Source: SG8-39 sp041558415
Lineage (GTDB): Bacteria > Pseudomonadota > Gammaproteobacteria > Burkholderiales > SG8-39
Reading direction: 5' to 3'
Assembly (NCBI GenBank): GCA_041558415.1
Contig: JBFFEY010000003.1
Span: 89,631 to 153,630 of the forward strand
Length of the DNA: 64,000 nucleotides
The position numbers and the translations under genes are program-made. The notes beneath the pieces are model-generated. The model had not been told where the DNA came from, searched no databases, and saw nothing but the letters and a program-made list of their open reading frames with translations. Numbering within the stretch: the stretch's first letter is position 1; every line of letters begins with the position of its first letter. Positions 31,663 to 40,328 of this stretch are shown here, piece by piece.

Positions 31663-33462
31663 CTACTTTTCGCCCATCTGCAGTACGGCGAGGAAGGCTT
31701 CCTGCGGTATCTCGACCGCCCCGACCTGTTTCATTCTCCGCTTGCCTTCCTTCTGCTTTTCGAGCAGCTTGCGTTTGCGGGTAATGTCGCCGCCATAGCA
31801 CTTCGCCAGCACGTTCTTGCGCAACGCCTTCACGTTCTCCCGCGCCAGGATCGAGCTCCCGATGGCAGCCTGAATGGCAACATCGAACATCTGCCGCGGA
31901 ATAAGACCGCGCAGCCGGGACACGAGCTCGCGGCCACGCTGTTGCGCACTCTGGCGGTGCACCATCGAGGACAGCGCATCGACATGCTCCCCGTTGATCA
32001 GGATCTCGAGCTTGACCACGTCGGCCACCTGGTAGGTTTTGAACTCGTAGTCCAGCGAGCCGAAACCTCGCGTCATGGACTTCAGGCGATCGAAGAAGTC
32101 GAGCACGACCTCGCTGAGCGGCAGATCGTAGGACAGCATCACATGCCGGCTTGAGTAGTGCAGGTTGGTTTGCACCCCGCGCCGCTGCGTGCAGAGCGTC
32201 ATCATCGCACCGACGTACTCTTGCGGGACGAAGATCGTCGTCGCGATGACCGGTTCGCGGATCTCGGCGATCCTGCTTACGTCGGGCATGCGCGCGGGAT
32301 TGGAGACGAGCTCAACCGAGCCGTCGCGCAGCTCGACCTCGTACACCACTGAAGGCGCGGTCGTCACAAGCGACATGCCGTATTCGCGTTCCAGACGCTC
32401 CTGCACGATATCCATGTGCAGCAGCCCGAGAAATCCGCAGCGGAAACCGAAACCGAGGGCCTGTGAGACCTCCGGCTCGTAGTGAAAGGACGCGTCGTTC
32501 AGGTGCAGTTTCTCGAGAGCATCGCGCAGCGCCTCGTACTGATTGGCCTCAACCGGGTACAGCCCCGCGAACACCTGTGGCTTGATTTCCTTGAATCCCG
32601 GCAGCGGCCTGTCTGCAGGCCGGTCGGCATGCGAAATCGTGTCTCCAACCTTGGCCGCGCGCAATTCCTTGATGCCGGCCACGACGAACCCGACCTCGCC
32701 CGCGACGAGGACGTCGCGTGCCTCCGACTTGGGCGTAAAGACGCCGATCTGTTCGCAGACGTAATCGTCGCGCGTGCTCATCAGCAGGATGCGATCCTTG
32801 GCGCGCAGGGTGCCGTCCACGATTCGCACCAGCATCACGACGCCAATGTAATTGTCAAACCAGGAGTCGATGATCAGCGCTCGCAAGCGTGCTTCCGGAT
32901 CGCCGACAGGCGGTGGCACGCGCGCAATGACGCACTCCAGAATGTCCCGCACCCCATCGCCCGTCTTCGCGCTCGCGCGGATCGCCTCCTGCGCGTCGAT
33001 TCCGATGACATCCTCGATCTCCTGGATGGCCTTGTCGGGATCGGCCGAAGGCAGATCGATCTTGTTGAGCACCGGAATGACCTCGACGTTCTGCTCAATC
33101 GCGGTATAGCAGTTCGCCACCGTCTGGGCTTCGACGCCCTGCGATGCGTCCACCACCAGTAACGCACCCTCGCAGGCCGCCAGCGAGCGGCTGACCTCGT
33201 ACGAGAAATCGACGTGCCCCGGCGTGTCGATCAGATTCAGCAGGTAGGTCTCGCCGTCTTGCGCGAGATAGCGCAGCGCCACGGTCTGCGCCTTGATCGT
33301 GATGCCCCGCTCGCGCTCCAGATCCATCGAGTCGAGGACCTGTGCGTCCATCTCACGGTCGGTCAGTCCGCCGCAAAGCTGGATAAAACGGTCAGCCAGC
33401 GTCGACTTGCCGTGATCGATATGCGCGATGATCGAAAAGTTGCGGATGCGGCTCTGCGGCAT
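31663..33462 (-). CDS. lepA: Elongation factor 4 (LepA)
   Basis: Ribosome-associated GTPase of 599 aa, the same length as in E. coli. G1 is AHIDHGKST, G3 is DTPGHVDF and G4 is NKIDLPSA; the LepA-specific C-terminal domain ends with RKRKLLEKQKEGKRRMKQVG. The ATG used (MPQSRIRNF) lies 4 bases after the A/T tract of a strong hairpin and has no ribosome site of its own. Alternative GTG starts upstream (33465, 33486) lie within that hairpin. Confidence 0.95.
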   Translation of the reverse strand: MPQSRIRNFSIIAHIDHGKSTLADRFIQLCGGLTDREMDAQVLDSMDLERERGITIKAQTVALRYLAQDGETYLLNLIDTPGHVDFSYEVSRSLAACEGALLVVDASQGVEAQTVANCYTAIEQNVEVIPVLNKIDLPSADPDKAIQEIEDVIGIDAQEAIRASAKTGDGVRDILECVIARVPPPVGDPEARLRALIIDSWFDNYIGVVMLVRIVDGTLRAKDRILLMSTRDDYVCEQIGVFTPKSEARDVLVAGEVGFVVAGIKELRAAKVGDTISHADRPADRPLPGFKEIKPQVFAGLYPVEANQYEALRDALEKLHLNDASFHYEPEVSQALGFGFRCGFLGLLHMDIVQERLEREYGMSLVTTAPSVVYEVELRDGSVELVSNPARMPDVSRIAEIREPVIATTIFVPQEYVGAMMTLCTQRRGVQTNLHYSSRHVMLSYDLPLSEVVLDFFDRLKSMTRGFGSLDYEFKTYQVADVVKLEILINGEHVDALSSMVHRQSAQQRGRELVSRLRGLIPRQMFDVAIQAAIGSSILARENVKALRKNVLAKCYGGDITRKRKLLEKQKEGKRRMKQVGAVEIPQEAFLAVLQMGEK

Positions 33463-33465
33463 CAC

Positions 33466-33491
33466 AAAAAAGGGTGCCGGCGGCACCCTTT
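33466..33491 (-). terminator. Rho-independent terminator between the glutaredoxin gene and lepA
   Basis: Perfect 10-bp stem AAAGGGTGCC/GGCACCCTTT (33469-33478 with 33482-33491), 3-base loop. Read on the minus strand it is followed by T residues down to 33466. It should end the degP-glutaredoxin transcript and sits directly before the lepA ATG, so it may also control lepA. Confidence 0.75.
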
Positions 33492-33506
33492 CGTTCGGAC
33501 AAAGCG

Positions 33507-33746
33507 TTATTCTAACGCAAGCCGCTTGCGCAGCGCGTCCTCATCTAGCCAGAAGTGGCAGATTTCCTCACCCGCGGCGTCGACCAGGACTGGCACCCGT
33601 GCGCCGTAACGCGCCTTGAGCCCCGGTTCCGCGTCGACGTTCAGCACCTCGAACTCGAAACCCAGCGCTGCCTGCATCGGCCGCAGCGCAGCGACCATCT
33701 CATCGCACAGATGACAGTCGTCGCGCCCATACACGCGCAGGCGCAT
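33507..33746 (-). CDS. Glutaredoxin-like thioredoxin-fold protein
   Basis: Small protein of 79 aa with the redox motif C-H-L-C at residues 11-14 (YGRDDCHLCDEM) and the cis-proline in ARVPVLVD. It belongs to the DUF836/glutaredoxin-like group commonly found between degP and lepA. It begins 8 bases after the degP stop and is probably expressed with degP, which would fit an envelope-stress role. Confidence 0.88.
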   Translation of the reverse strand: MRLRVYGRDDCHLCDEMVAALRPMQAALGFEFEVLNVDAEPGLKARYGARVPVLVDAAGEEICHFWLDEDALRKRLALE

Positions 33747-33754
33747 GTGCCGCG

Positions 33755-35167
33755 CTATCCCTTGTCCTGCATGCCGGTAATCGTGACGAACGCCATGTTA
33801 TCGCCGCGCCGCACCTGAAGCGTGAAAACAGCATCCTTGTCCAGCGCGCCGAGCAGACGGTTCAACTGGCCGACCGACTTCAGCTCGGTCTGCTTGCCCT
33901 GGCGAATGAAGCGCAGCAGCACATCGCCGCGCCGCACGTCGGCTTGCGCCTCGGCGCGCACCTGAGTCACCACCAGCCCGTGCGGCAGCTTCAGTTCGCG
34001 TTTCTGCTGCTCCGAGAGTTCTGCGACGACGATGCCCAGCCGGTTCGCGGCGCCCGTAGCGCCAGAGCGACCTTCGCGCGAGGCATCGCGTGCGGCAATC
34101 CGATCCTCCTTCAACTCGCCCACGGTGATGTCGAGCGTGCGCGCCTCGCCCTTGCGCCACACCTCGAGCTCGACGCGTGCGCCGGGCGCCGTGCCACCGA
34201 CGACGCGCGGCAGGTCGCTCGAGGACTCCACCGGCTTGCCGGCGAACCGCGTGATGATGTCGGTCGCCTGAATCCCGGCCTTGTCCGCCGGGCTGCCCTT
34301 CTCGACGGAATTGACGAGTGCGCCCCGCGGACGGTCGAGACCGAAAGACGTGGCCAGATCGCGCGTCACCTCCTGAATCAGCACGCCGATGCGGCCTCGC
34401 GAAACATGGCCTTTGTCGCGCAGCTGCCGCTGCACATCGAGTGCCACGTCGATCGGAATGGCGAAAGACAGCCCCATAAAGCCGCCCGTTCGGCTGTAAA
34501 TCTGCGAGTTGATGCCGACGACCTCCCCCTGCAGATTGAACAACGGACCGCCCGAGTTGCCCGGATTGATCGCCACGTCCGTTTGGATGAACGGCACGAA
34601 ATTCTCCTGCGGCAACGAGCGCCCCTTGGCCGACACGATGCCGGCCGTCACGGTATTGTCGAAGCCGAAGGGTGAGCCGATCGCGACCACCCACTCGCCA
34701 ACCCGCAAATCCCCCGGTTTGCCAAAGCGCACGGTGCGCAGATCGCTCGCGTCGATCTTGATGAGTGCCACGTCCGTGCGCTTGTCCGACCCGATGACTT
34801 TGGCCTTGAACTCGCGCTTGTCCGTCAAGCGCACGTTGATCTCGTCGGCACCCTCGACGACGTGCGCATTCGTGAGGATGTAGCCGTCTTGGCTGATGAC
34901 AAAGCCGGAGCCGAGCGACTGGCTTTCGCGCGGCACGCCCGGCGAGCGCGGGATGAAGCGGCGAAAGAACTCCAGCATCTCCTCGTCCTCGATGCCGGGG
35001 AACTGCGGCAAACCGCTGCGACGTATGGTCTGCGTCGTGCTGATGTTGACGACTGCGGGTCCTTGCTGCTCGACCAGCCGGGTGAAATCCGGCAGCTCGC
35101 GCGCCTGCGCAGCAGCGCCGCTGACCGCCAGCACGCAAAGGAACAGAGAGCGTCTCAACAACTGCAT
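33755..35167 (-). CDS. degP: Periplasmic serine protease DegP/DegQ (Do)
   Basis: Periplasmic protease/chaperone for misfolded envelope proteins, 470 aa. A signal peptide ends near AAAQA-RELP. The catalytic triad is His in ILTNAHVVEGAD, Asp in KRTDVALIK and Ser in INPGNSGGPL. Two PDZ domains follow, at about residues 265-355 and 385-470. The ATG with AAAGGA about 8 bases upstream is used. A sigma-E-type promoter precedes it inside the end of rseB. The two PDZ domains fit the MucD/DegP class. Confidence 0.94.
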   Translation of the reverse strand: MQLLRRSLFLCVLAVSGAAAQARELPDFTRLVEQQGPAVVNISTTQTIRRSGLPQFPGIEDEEMLEFFRRFIPRSPGVPRESQSLGSGFVISQDGYILTNAHVVEGADEINVRLTDKREFKAKVIGSDKRTDVALIKIDASDLRTVRFGKPGDLRVGEWVVAIGSPFGFDNTVTAGIVSAKGRSLPQENFVPFIQTDVAINPGNSGGPLFNLQGEVVGINSQIYSRTGGFMGLSFAIPIDVALDVQRQLRDKGHVSRGRIGVLIQEVTRDLATSFGLDRPRGALVNSVEKGSPADKAGIQATDIITRFAGKPVESSSDLPRVVGGTAPGARVELEVWRKGEARTLDITVGELKEDRIAARDASREGRSGATGAANRLGIVVAELSEQQKRELKLPHGLVVTQVRAEAQADVRRGDVLLRFIRQGKQTELKSVGQLNRLLGALDKDAVFTLQVRRGDNMAFVTITGMQDKG

Positions 35168-35197
35168 GGCATTTCCTTTCGCTAGTTCCGTGCGCGA

Positions 35198-35224
35198 TTC
35201 GACACCGCCGTCACGCACAAGTTC
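35198..35224 (-). promoter_or_regulatory. Candidate sigma-E promoter of degP
   Basis: GAACTT (35224-35219) and TCGAA (35202-35198) are separated by 16 bases, close to the extracytoplasmic sigma consensus GGAACTT-N15/16-TCnnA. The start of transcription would be about 24 bases before the degP ATG. The -35 element overlaps the rseB stop codon. Confidence 0.55.
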
Positions 35225-36200
35225 ATTTCGGCCGCTCGTAGCGCACGCGATCCGCGATGCGCCGCACGCTCGATGCCGGCGCTTCCCCGACTACCGTGAC
35301 GATATGATCGTCGACTTCGCGCACGAAAATATTGACGCCGCCGACAGCGGCCGCACCGCGCGGCATCGCACCCCCGCGCTCGCGGGCCAGTTCGATGAAA
35401 ACCGATACCGCCGCCAGGCCGTCCGAGTAGACCAGCTGTCCCACGGGAGCCCGCTCGCGCAGGATGCGCACGACCTCGACGATCTTGTGGAAGCCGGGGA
35501 GGTCGGCATCGACGCGCCAGCCCTCCGCTTCCAGATCTGCCGGTCGTACCGATGCCTCTTGAACGCGCCAGGATCGCGTCGCGTGCTGCGGTTCGACAGC
35601 CTCGGGGTGCACCTCGCCAACCTCGAGCTGCGTAAAGGTGAACTGCTCGACGGGGACTTGTGCCTCATTCAGGATGACCGAGCGCAGCAGCATCCCCGTC
35701 GCCAGATCCGCGCACAGCTCATAGCCGTAGCGGTAATGGTCCTTCGGCTGAAGGCTGACGGTGCGGCACGCACGCCCGGCGACACGATCCTGCACGCCCA
35801 CGCGCACCGCGTAGTGCTTGAGCAGATCGGTAAGCTGTGCGGGCAGCATGGCCGGAAAGCGTTGCGAAACGCCGTGACGCTCGACTTTCAGGGTACGCGA
35901 CTGCGGCAGGTAGCAGCGAACGCCTTCCTTGGAGCGCACGATCTCGCGCGGTTCGCCGTCGAGCACTTCCAGGCGCTCGACGCTGCCCTGGGCGCTCGCC
36001 AGACGGGTGACGCGGGACGTTTCACTGTGCTGGTCGTGCTGGTAAACGAAGGTACCCGTGTAGGACAGGGACTGGGTCGCCTGGTAGATCCGCTCGAGCC
36101 AGGCGCGTCCGTTTTCCGGCGCCGTCTGTGCGACAGCACTTCCGGCCGCGCAAACGATCGACAATGCAAAGGTCCAACCACCGCGCGCGGCCAGACTCAT
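35223..36200 (-). CDS. rseB: Sigma-E regulatory periplasmic protein RseB/MucB
   Basis: Periplasmic protein of 325 aa that binds and protects the anti-sigma factor RseA and senses lipopolysaccharide or lipid. A signal peptide ends near SAVA-QTAP. The MucB/RseB pattern SLSYTGTFVYQHDQHSETSRV is present near residue 44, with a lolA-like fold. The ATG overlaps the rseA stop by four bases. It belongs to the rpoE-rseA-rseB-degP gene set. Confidence 0.93.
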   Translation of the reverse strand: MSLAARGGWTFALSIVCAAGSAVAQTAPENGRAWLERIYQATQSLSYTGTFVYQHDQHSETSRVTRLASAQGSVERLEVLDGEPREIVRSKEGVRCYLPQSRTLKVERHGVSQRFPAMLPAQLTDLLKHYAVRVGVQDRVAGRACRTVSLQPKDHYRYGYELCADLATGMLLRSVILNEAQVPVEQFTFTQLEVGEVHPEAVEPQHATRSWRVQEASVRPADLEAEGWRVDADLPGFHKIVEVVRILRERAPVGQLVYSDGLAAVSVFIELARERGGAMPRGAAAVGGVNIFVREVDDHIVTVVGEAPASSVRRIADRVRYERPK

Positions 36201-36799
36201 CGACGCAGCCCCCCCTGCGTCGGCGCCGAAACGGTGCGGACATACGGTGCCATTCCCTGCAACGACATGCCCGGCGAGAACTCCTGATGCGCGAACAGGT
36301 AGTCGTGGGCGACACTCGCCGGCAGGCGCACCGTCGGTTGGGACGGCAGCGGGTCGCGCTGCACCACGACCGCCTGACGCGCCGTCGACGCCAGGGACTC
36401 GGTCGATGCCGGCTGCACCGTCCGCTCCGGACGCGGCGCACTCGCCAGCGGCACGCCCGGCATCGTCGTTGGCCGCAACTCGGGCGCCGGCGCCAGTGCG
36501 AGCCAGCCGACCAGGGCGACGGCGGCCACGCTCGCCGCGGCGGAAAGGGCCACCCAGCGTTTGCGCTCTGCAGGCAGCCGGCCCGGTGCGAGCACCGTCG
36601 GCTCCGCGGCCAGCCGCTCGGCGAAGCGCGCCGAAAAGCCCTCCGCGCGCAGCGCCGTGTCGTGCAATGCGTCCGAGATCAGGTGATACGTCCGCCAGGT
36701 CTCGCGCGCCGCCGAATCGCGCCCCAGCGCCTCGATCACCGCTTGCGAATCGCGCGCGTCAAGCTCGCCGTCTACCAATGTGGAGATTTTCGAGTTCAT
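36197..36799 (-). CDS. rseA: Anti-sigma-E factor RseA/MucA
   Basis: Membrane-spanning anti-sigma factor of 200 aa. The N-terminal cytoplasmic domain starts MNSKISTLVDGELD, typical of RseA, and includes ETWRTYHLISDALH. One transmembrane helix follows RKRWVALSAAASVAAVALVG, and the rest is a proline-rich periplasmic tail. It begins 5 bases after the rpoE stop and is coupled to rseB. Confidence 0.92.
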   Translation of the reverse strand: MNSKISTLVDGELDARDSQAVIEALGRDSAARETWRTYHLISDALHDTALRAEGFSARFAERLAAEPTVLAPGRLPAERKRWVALSAAASVAAVALVGWLALAPAPELRPTTMPGVPLASAPRPERTVQPASTESLASTARQAVVVQRDPLPSQPTVRLPASVAHDYLFAHQEFSPGMSLQGMAPYVRTVSAPTQGGLRR

Positions 36800-36804
36800 G
36801 GGTC

Positions 36805-37404
36805 CTACCACCTCTTGTCCTTGCTCGTGCCGATCAGCGGGCGCAGACGCTCGGCGACCGCTTCGCGTGCCCGAAAAATCCGCGAGCGTACCGTCCCGAT
36901 CGGACAATCCATGATGTTGGCGATCTCTTCGTAGCTCATACCCTCGATTTCGCGCAACTGGATCGCGGTACGCAGTTCCTCAGGCAGCGATTCGATCGCC
37001 GAGTTCACCGTGTCCGCGATCTCCCGCGACAACAGCAGGTTTTCGGGCGTATTGAGGTCCCTCAAACGTTCGCCGTCTTCGTGGGCTTCGGCTTCGTCTG
37101 CCGCGAGATCCGTCGAGGTGGGCGCCCGCCGGCCCATCGCCGCCAGGTAGTTCTTCGCTGTGTTGATTCCGATGCGGTACAGCCAGGTATAGAAAGCGCT
37201 GTCGCCACGGAAGGCGGGCAGTGCGCGATAGGCCTTGATGAACGCTTCCTGCATCACGTCCTCTACTTCCGCGGGGTCCCGTATGAAGCGCGACAGCAGT
37301 CGACCCAGTCTGCGTTGGTACTTGTCGACCAGCAGTTCGAACGCCCGCTTGTCGCCACGCTGCGCGCGCTCGACCAGCTGACGGTCGATGTCGCGCTCAG
37401 CCAC
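36805..37404 (-). CDS. rpoE: Extracytoplasmic-stress sigma factor RpoE/AlgU
   Basis: ECF sigma factor of 199 aa. Region 2 reads FELLVDKYQRRLGRLLSRF to AFIKAYRALPAFRGDSAFYT, and region 4 is LPEELRTAIQLREIEGMSYE followed by EIANIMDCPIGTVRSRIFRA. The GTG start with AGGGGC about 5 bases upstream gives the family N-terminus AERDIDRQLVERAQRGDKRAF. A sigma-E-like promoter lies about 80-110 bases upstream, suggesting autoregulation. Confidence 0.96.
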   Translation of the reverse strand: MAERDIDRQLVERAQRGDKRAFELLVDKYQRRLGRLLSRFIRDPAEVEDVMQEAFIKAYRALPAFRGDSAFYTWLYRIGINTAKNYLAAMGRRAPTSTDLAADEAEAHEDGERLRDLNTPENLLLSREIADTVNSAIESLPEELRTAIQLREIEGMSYEEIANIMDCPIGTVRSRIFRAREAVAERLRPLIGTSKDKRW

Positions 37405-37484
37405 GGGCCCCTGCCGCCGCGGCCCAAGCACCGCCAAACCCCGGGGCTGCCGTCTGCCACGTCCAGCAGCACCGTCTATTTGCC

Positions 37485-37511
37485 ACAGACAGGGAGCGCA
37501 GAAAATAGTTC
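37485..37511 (-). promoter_or_regulatory. Candidate autoregulated sigma-E promoter of rpoE
   Basis: GAACTA (37511-37506) and TCTGT (37489-37485) are separated by 16 bases. The match to the ECF consensus is good and is preceded by TG as in the degP promoter (TGAACT). The predicted leader is about 75 nt. Confidence 0.5.
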
Positions 37512-37530
37512 ACGCGACAGGCATTTCCGC

Positions 37531-37989
37531 TCATGTCGTCCTGCGTGGTATCGATGCGACAGCCGGCAGCCTTCCCCAGAGCGCCCACAGCCGCAAACGC
37601 CTGAACGCCTCGGGGGCGAGCATGTCGCCGGTGACGAGCAGCGTGCGCCGCCGCGGCTGCGCGAGCGGCAGGGCAACGAAACGGGCGCTCACCCAGCGGC
37701 GCGTCCCCACCAGCGCGCGCGCCTGCCCACCCCCGTGGAGGTCAAGCAACAGCGCCTCCGGACCGTCCGGCACGAACCCACGGACCGCGCCGCGCGCGCG
37801 CAGCAGGGCGCGGTCCCAGGCTGTCGCCAAGCCGAGCGCTACGAGCAGCAGGGCGAGCGCCCAGGCGCTCGCCGAACGGTAAGCGACCGCCAGCAAGGCG
37901 CTGGCCGCACCGGTGTGCACAAAGATGATCAACAGGGCCATCCGGCGCGAGGGCTGGAGCCGGAAGTGTGTTGCGCGCTCGGTACTCAC
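37531..37989 (-). CDS. YgfX-like small membrane protein
   Basis: Protein of 152 aa with two adjacent hydrophobic helices (about residues 19-58, ALLIIFVHTGAASALLAVAY and ALALLLVALGLATAW) and a cytoplasmic C-terminus with LLVTGDMLAPEAFRRLRLW. This layout and place, between fabF and rpoE, match the poorly known YgfX/CptA-like family. The GTG start overlaps the fabF stop by four bases (GTGA). Family assignment is by pattern only. Confidence 0.55.
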   Translation of the reverse strand: MSTERATHFRLQPSRRMALLIIFVHTGAASALLAVAYRSASAWALALLLVALGLATAWDRALLRARGAVRGFVPDGPEALLLDLHGGGQARALVGTRRWVSARFVALPLAQPRRRTLLVTGDMLAPEAFRRLRLWALWGRLPAVASIPRRTT

Positions 37990-39218
37990 ACCTTCGTAAA
38001 GACGAGGGTGCCGTTCGTTCCACCGAAGCCGAAATTGTTCTTGACGGCCACCTCGACCTTGAGGTCGCGCGCGCTGTTCGCGCAGTAATCCAGGTCGCAT
38101 TCCGGGTCGGGATCCGTCAAGTTGATCGTCGGCGGACATACGCCGCGGTGAATCGCCAGCACGGTAAACACCGACTCGATGCCGCCTGCGCCGCCGAGCA
38201 GGTGTCCGGTCATTGATTTGGTCGAACTCACCACCAGCGACCTGGCGTGCTCTCCGAATGCCGCCTTGATGGCGTCGGTCTCGTTCTTGTCGCCGAGCGG
38301 CGTGGATGTGCCGTGCGCGTTGATGTACTGCACGCGCTCCGGCGCGACCGCGGCATCCTTCAGTGCCTCGAGCATGCAGCGCCGCGGACCGTCGACGTTG
38401 GGGGCGGTCATGTGAAAGGCGTCCGCGCTCATGCCGAAACCCGCCAGTTCACAGTAGATGCGGGCGCCGCGTGCCCGCGCCTGCTCGTATTCCTCGAGCA
38501 CCATGACGCCCCCGCCCTCGCCGAGCACGAACCCGTCCCGGCCACGATCCCAGGGCCGGCTTGCGCCTTGCGGGTCGTCATTGCGTGTGGACAACGCGCG
38601 CGCCGCGGCAAAACCGCCGACGCCGAGCGGCGAGATGGCCGCCTCGGCACCCCCCGCGACCATCACGTCCGCATCGCCGCGTTCGATGAGCCGCGCCGCC
38701 AGGCCGATCGAATGCAGTCCTGTCGTGCAGGCCGTCACGATCCCCAGGTTCGGGCCCTTCATGCCGAGCATGATCGACAAATGCCCCGAAATAAGATTGA
38801 TGATCGAGGCCGGCACGAAGAACGGCGAGATCCGCCGCGGCCCCTTGTTCACGTACTCGGTGTGGGTGTGCTCGATCATCGGCAGACCGCCGATGCCCGA
38901 GCCGATGTTGACGCCGACGCGCTCGGCATTGGCCTCGTTCACCTCGAGTCCGCAGTCGCGCCAGGCCTGAATTCCCGCCGCCAGGCCAAAATGGATGAAC
39001 AGGTCCATGTGGCGCGCTTCCTTGGCGGGCAGGTAAGCCGCGACATCGAACCCTTTCACTTCACCGGCAAATCGGCAGGCAAAGGCAGACGCATCGAAGC
39101 GCTCGATGGGGGCGATCCCCGAACGCCCTGCAATGACGTTCTGCCAGGCCTCGTCCACCGTGTTGCCCACGGGAGAGACGACGCCGAGCCCGGTAACGAC
39201 GACTCTGCGGCGAGACAC
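37986..39218 (-). CDS. fabF: 3-oxoacyl-[acyl-carrier-protein] synthase II
   Basis: Elongating condensing enzyme of type II fatty acid synthesis, 410 aa. The Cys-His-His triad is visible in VTACTTGLHSIG, INAHGTSTPLGDKNE and STKSMTGHLLGGAG. The start MSRRRVVVTGLGVVSPVGN is typical. It is 50 bases after acpP on the same strand. Confidence 0.96.
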   Translation of the reverse strand: MSRRRVVVTGLGVVSPVGNTVDEAWQNVIAGRSGIAPIERFDASAFACRFAGEVKGFDVAAYLPAKEARHMDLFIHFGLAAGIQAWRDCGLEVNEANAERVGVNIGSGIGGLPMIEHTHTEYVNKGPRRISPFFVPASIINLISGHLSIMLGMKGPNLGIVTACTTGLHSIGLAARLIERGDADVMVAGGAEAAISPLGVGGFAAARALSTRNDDPQGASRPWDRGRDGFVLGEGGGVMVLEEYEQARARGARIYCELAGFGMSADAFHMTAPNVDGPRRCMLEALKDAAVAPERVQYINAHGTSTPLGDKNETDAIKAAFGEHARSLVVSSTKSMTGHLLGGAGGIESVFTVLAIHRGVCPPTINLTDPDPECDLDYCANSARDLKVEVAVKNNFGFGGTNGTLVFTKV

Positions 39219-39268
39219 GTTTCTTCCAGCAATCGGCGCGGGACCGCCATCCGGCCCCGCAGCTCAGG

Positions 39269-39508
39269 TTAGGACTTCTGGTGCGCCTTGATGTAGTCGA
39301 TCGCCTGCTGGACCGTCGTGATCTTCTCGGCTTCTTCGTCCGGAATCTCGGTCTCGAATTCCTCTTCCAGCGCCATCACCAGCTCGACCGTGTCGAGCGA
39401 ATCCGCGCCAAGATCGTCGACGAAGGACGATTCGATCTTGATCTCCCCCTCATTGACGCCAAGCTGCTCGGCAATGATCTTCTTGACGCGTTGCTCAATG
39501 TTCTCCAT
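39269..39508 (-). CDS. acpP: Acyl carrier protein
   Basis: Carrier of growing acyl chains, 79 aa and acidic. The phosphopantetheine serine is in the DSL motif of DDLGADSLDTVELVMALEEE. The ATG of MENIEQRVKKII with AAGGAGCAG upstream is chosen over an open extension. It is made active by AcpS, encoded at 27009. Confidence 0.97.
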   Translation of the reverse strand: MENIEQRVKKIIAEQLGVNEGEIKIESSFVDDLGADSLDTVELVMALEEEFETEIPDEEAEKITTVQQAIDYIKAHQKS

Positions 39509-39587
39509 CTTCTGCTCCTTCCCTGTGGGCCCCGCTGGATGCAACGCGGGCTCCGGATTTTACCAAACGATTACCCCTGTCCAGCCT

Positions 39588-40328
39588 TCAGCCGGCCATG
39601 TACATGCCGCCGTTGACGTGCATTACGCTGCCGGTCACGTAGCCTGCCTGCGGCGAGGCCAGGTAGGCCACCGCCGAGGCCACGTCCTCGGCCGCACCGA
39701 GGCGGCCAAGCGGGATCTGCGCCAGCAGCGCGGCGCGCTGCTCTTCGGAGAGCGCGCGGGTCATGTCCGTGTCGATGAATCCGGGCGCGACGCAGTTGAC
39801 CGTGATGTTGCGGCTGCCGACCTCGCGCGCGAGGGCACGCGTCAGGCCGGCGACCCCCGCCTTGGCAGCGGCATAGTTCGCCTGCCCCGCATTGCCGGAC
39901 GCGCCGACCACCGATGTGATGTTGATGATCCGCCCCCAGCGCGCCTTCATCATGCCGCGCAGCACGGCGCGCGATAGCCGGAAGACCGCCCGCAGGTTCG
40001 TCTCGATCACTTCGTCCCACTCGCTATCCTTCATGCGTAGCGCGAGATTGTCGCGCACCACCGCGGCGTTATTTACCAGCAAGAGAATGTCGCCGAACTC
40101 CTTCGTCACTGACGCGACCAAGGCGTCGCACTGCGCCGCATCGCGCACGTCGAGCACGCGCCCGGCGCCCTGGCCACCCAGCGCCTCGGCCAGGCGCTGC
40201 GCGCCGCCTTCGCTGGTCGAGGTGCCAATAACCCGCGCCCCCTGCCCAATCAGCGCCTGCGCGATCGCGTGACCGATGCCGCGCGAGGCGCCGGTCACCA
40301 GCGCAACCTTTCCGTCGAGCATTGTCAT
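39588..40328 (-). CDS. fabG: 3-oxoacyl-[acyl-carrier-protein] reductase
   Basis: NADPH-dependent SDR of 246 aa that reduces the keto group during fatty acid elongation. It has TGASRGIG, NNAAVVRD, the catalytic serine in NITSVVGASGNAG and the YAAAK active site. The ATG overlaps the fabD stop by four bases. Unlike the dehalogenase at 21004, it keeps all classical SDR motifs. Confidence 0.95.
   Translation of the reverse strand: MTMLDGKVALVTGASRGIGHAIAQALIGQGARVIGTSTSEGGAQRLAEALGGQGAGRVLDVRDAAQCDALVASVTKEFGDILLLVNNAAVVRDNLALRMKDSEWDEVIETNLRAVFRLSRAVLRGMMKARWGRIINITSVVGASGNAGQANYAAAKAGVAGLTRALAREVGSRNITVNCVAPGFIDTDMTRALSEEQRAALLAQIPLGRLGAAEDVASAVAYLASPQAGYVTGSVMHVNGGMYMAG

Noticed and set aside
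36247..38088. Long open frame on the plus strand (613 codons) across rseA, rpoE and ygfX
   Set aside because: It spans several real genes antisense, and its product is low-complexity arginine- and proline-rich sequence.
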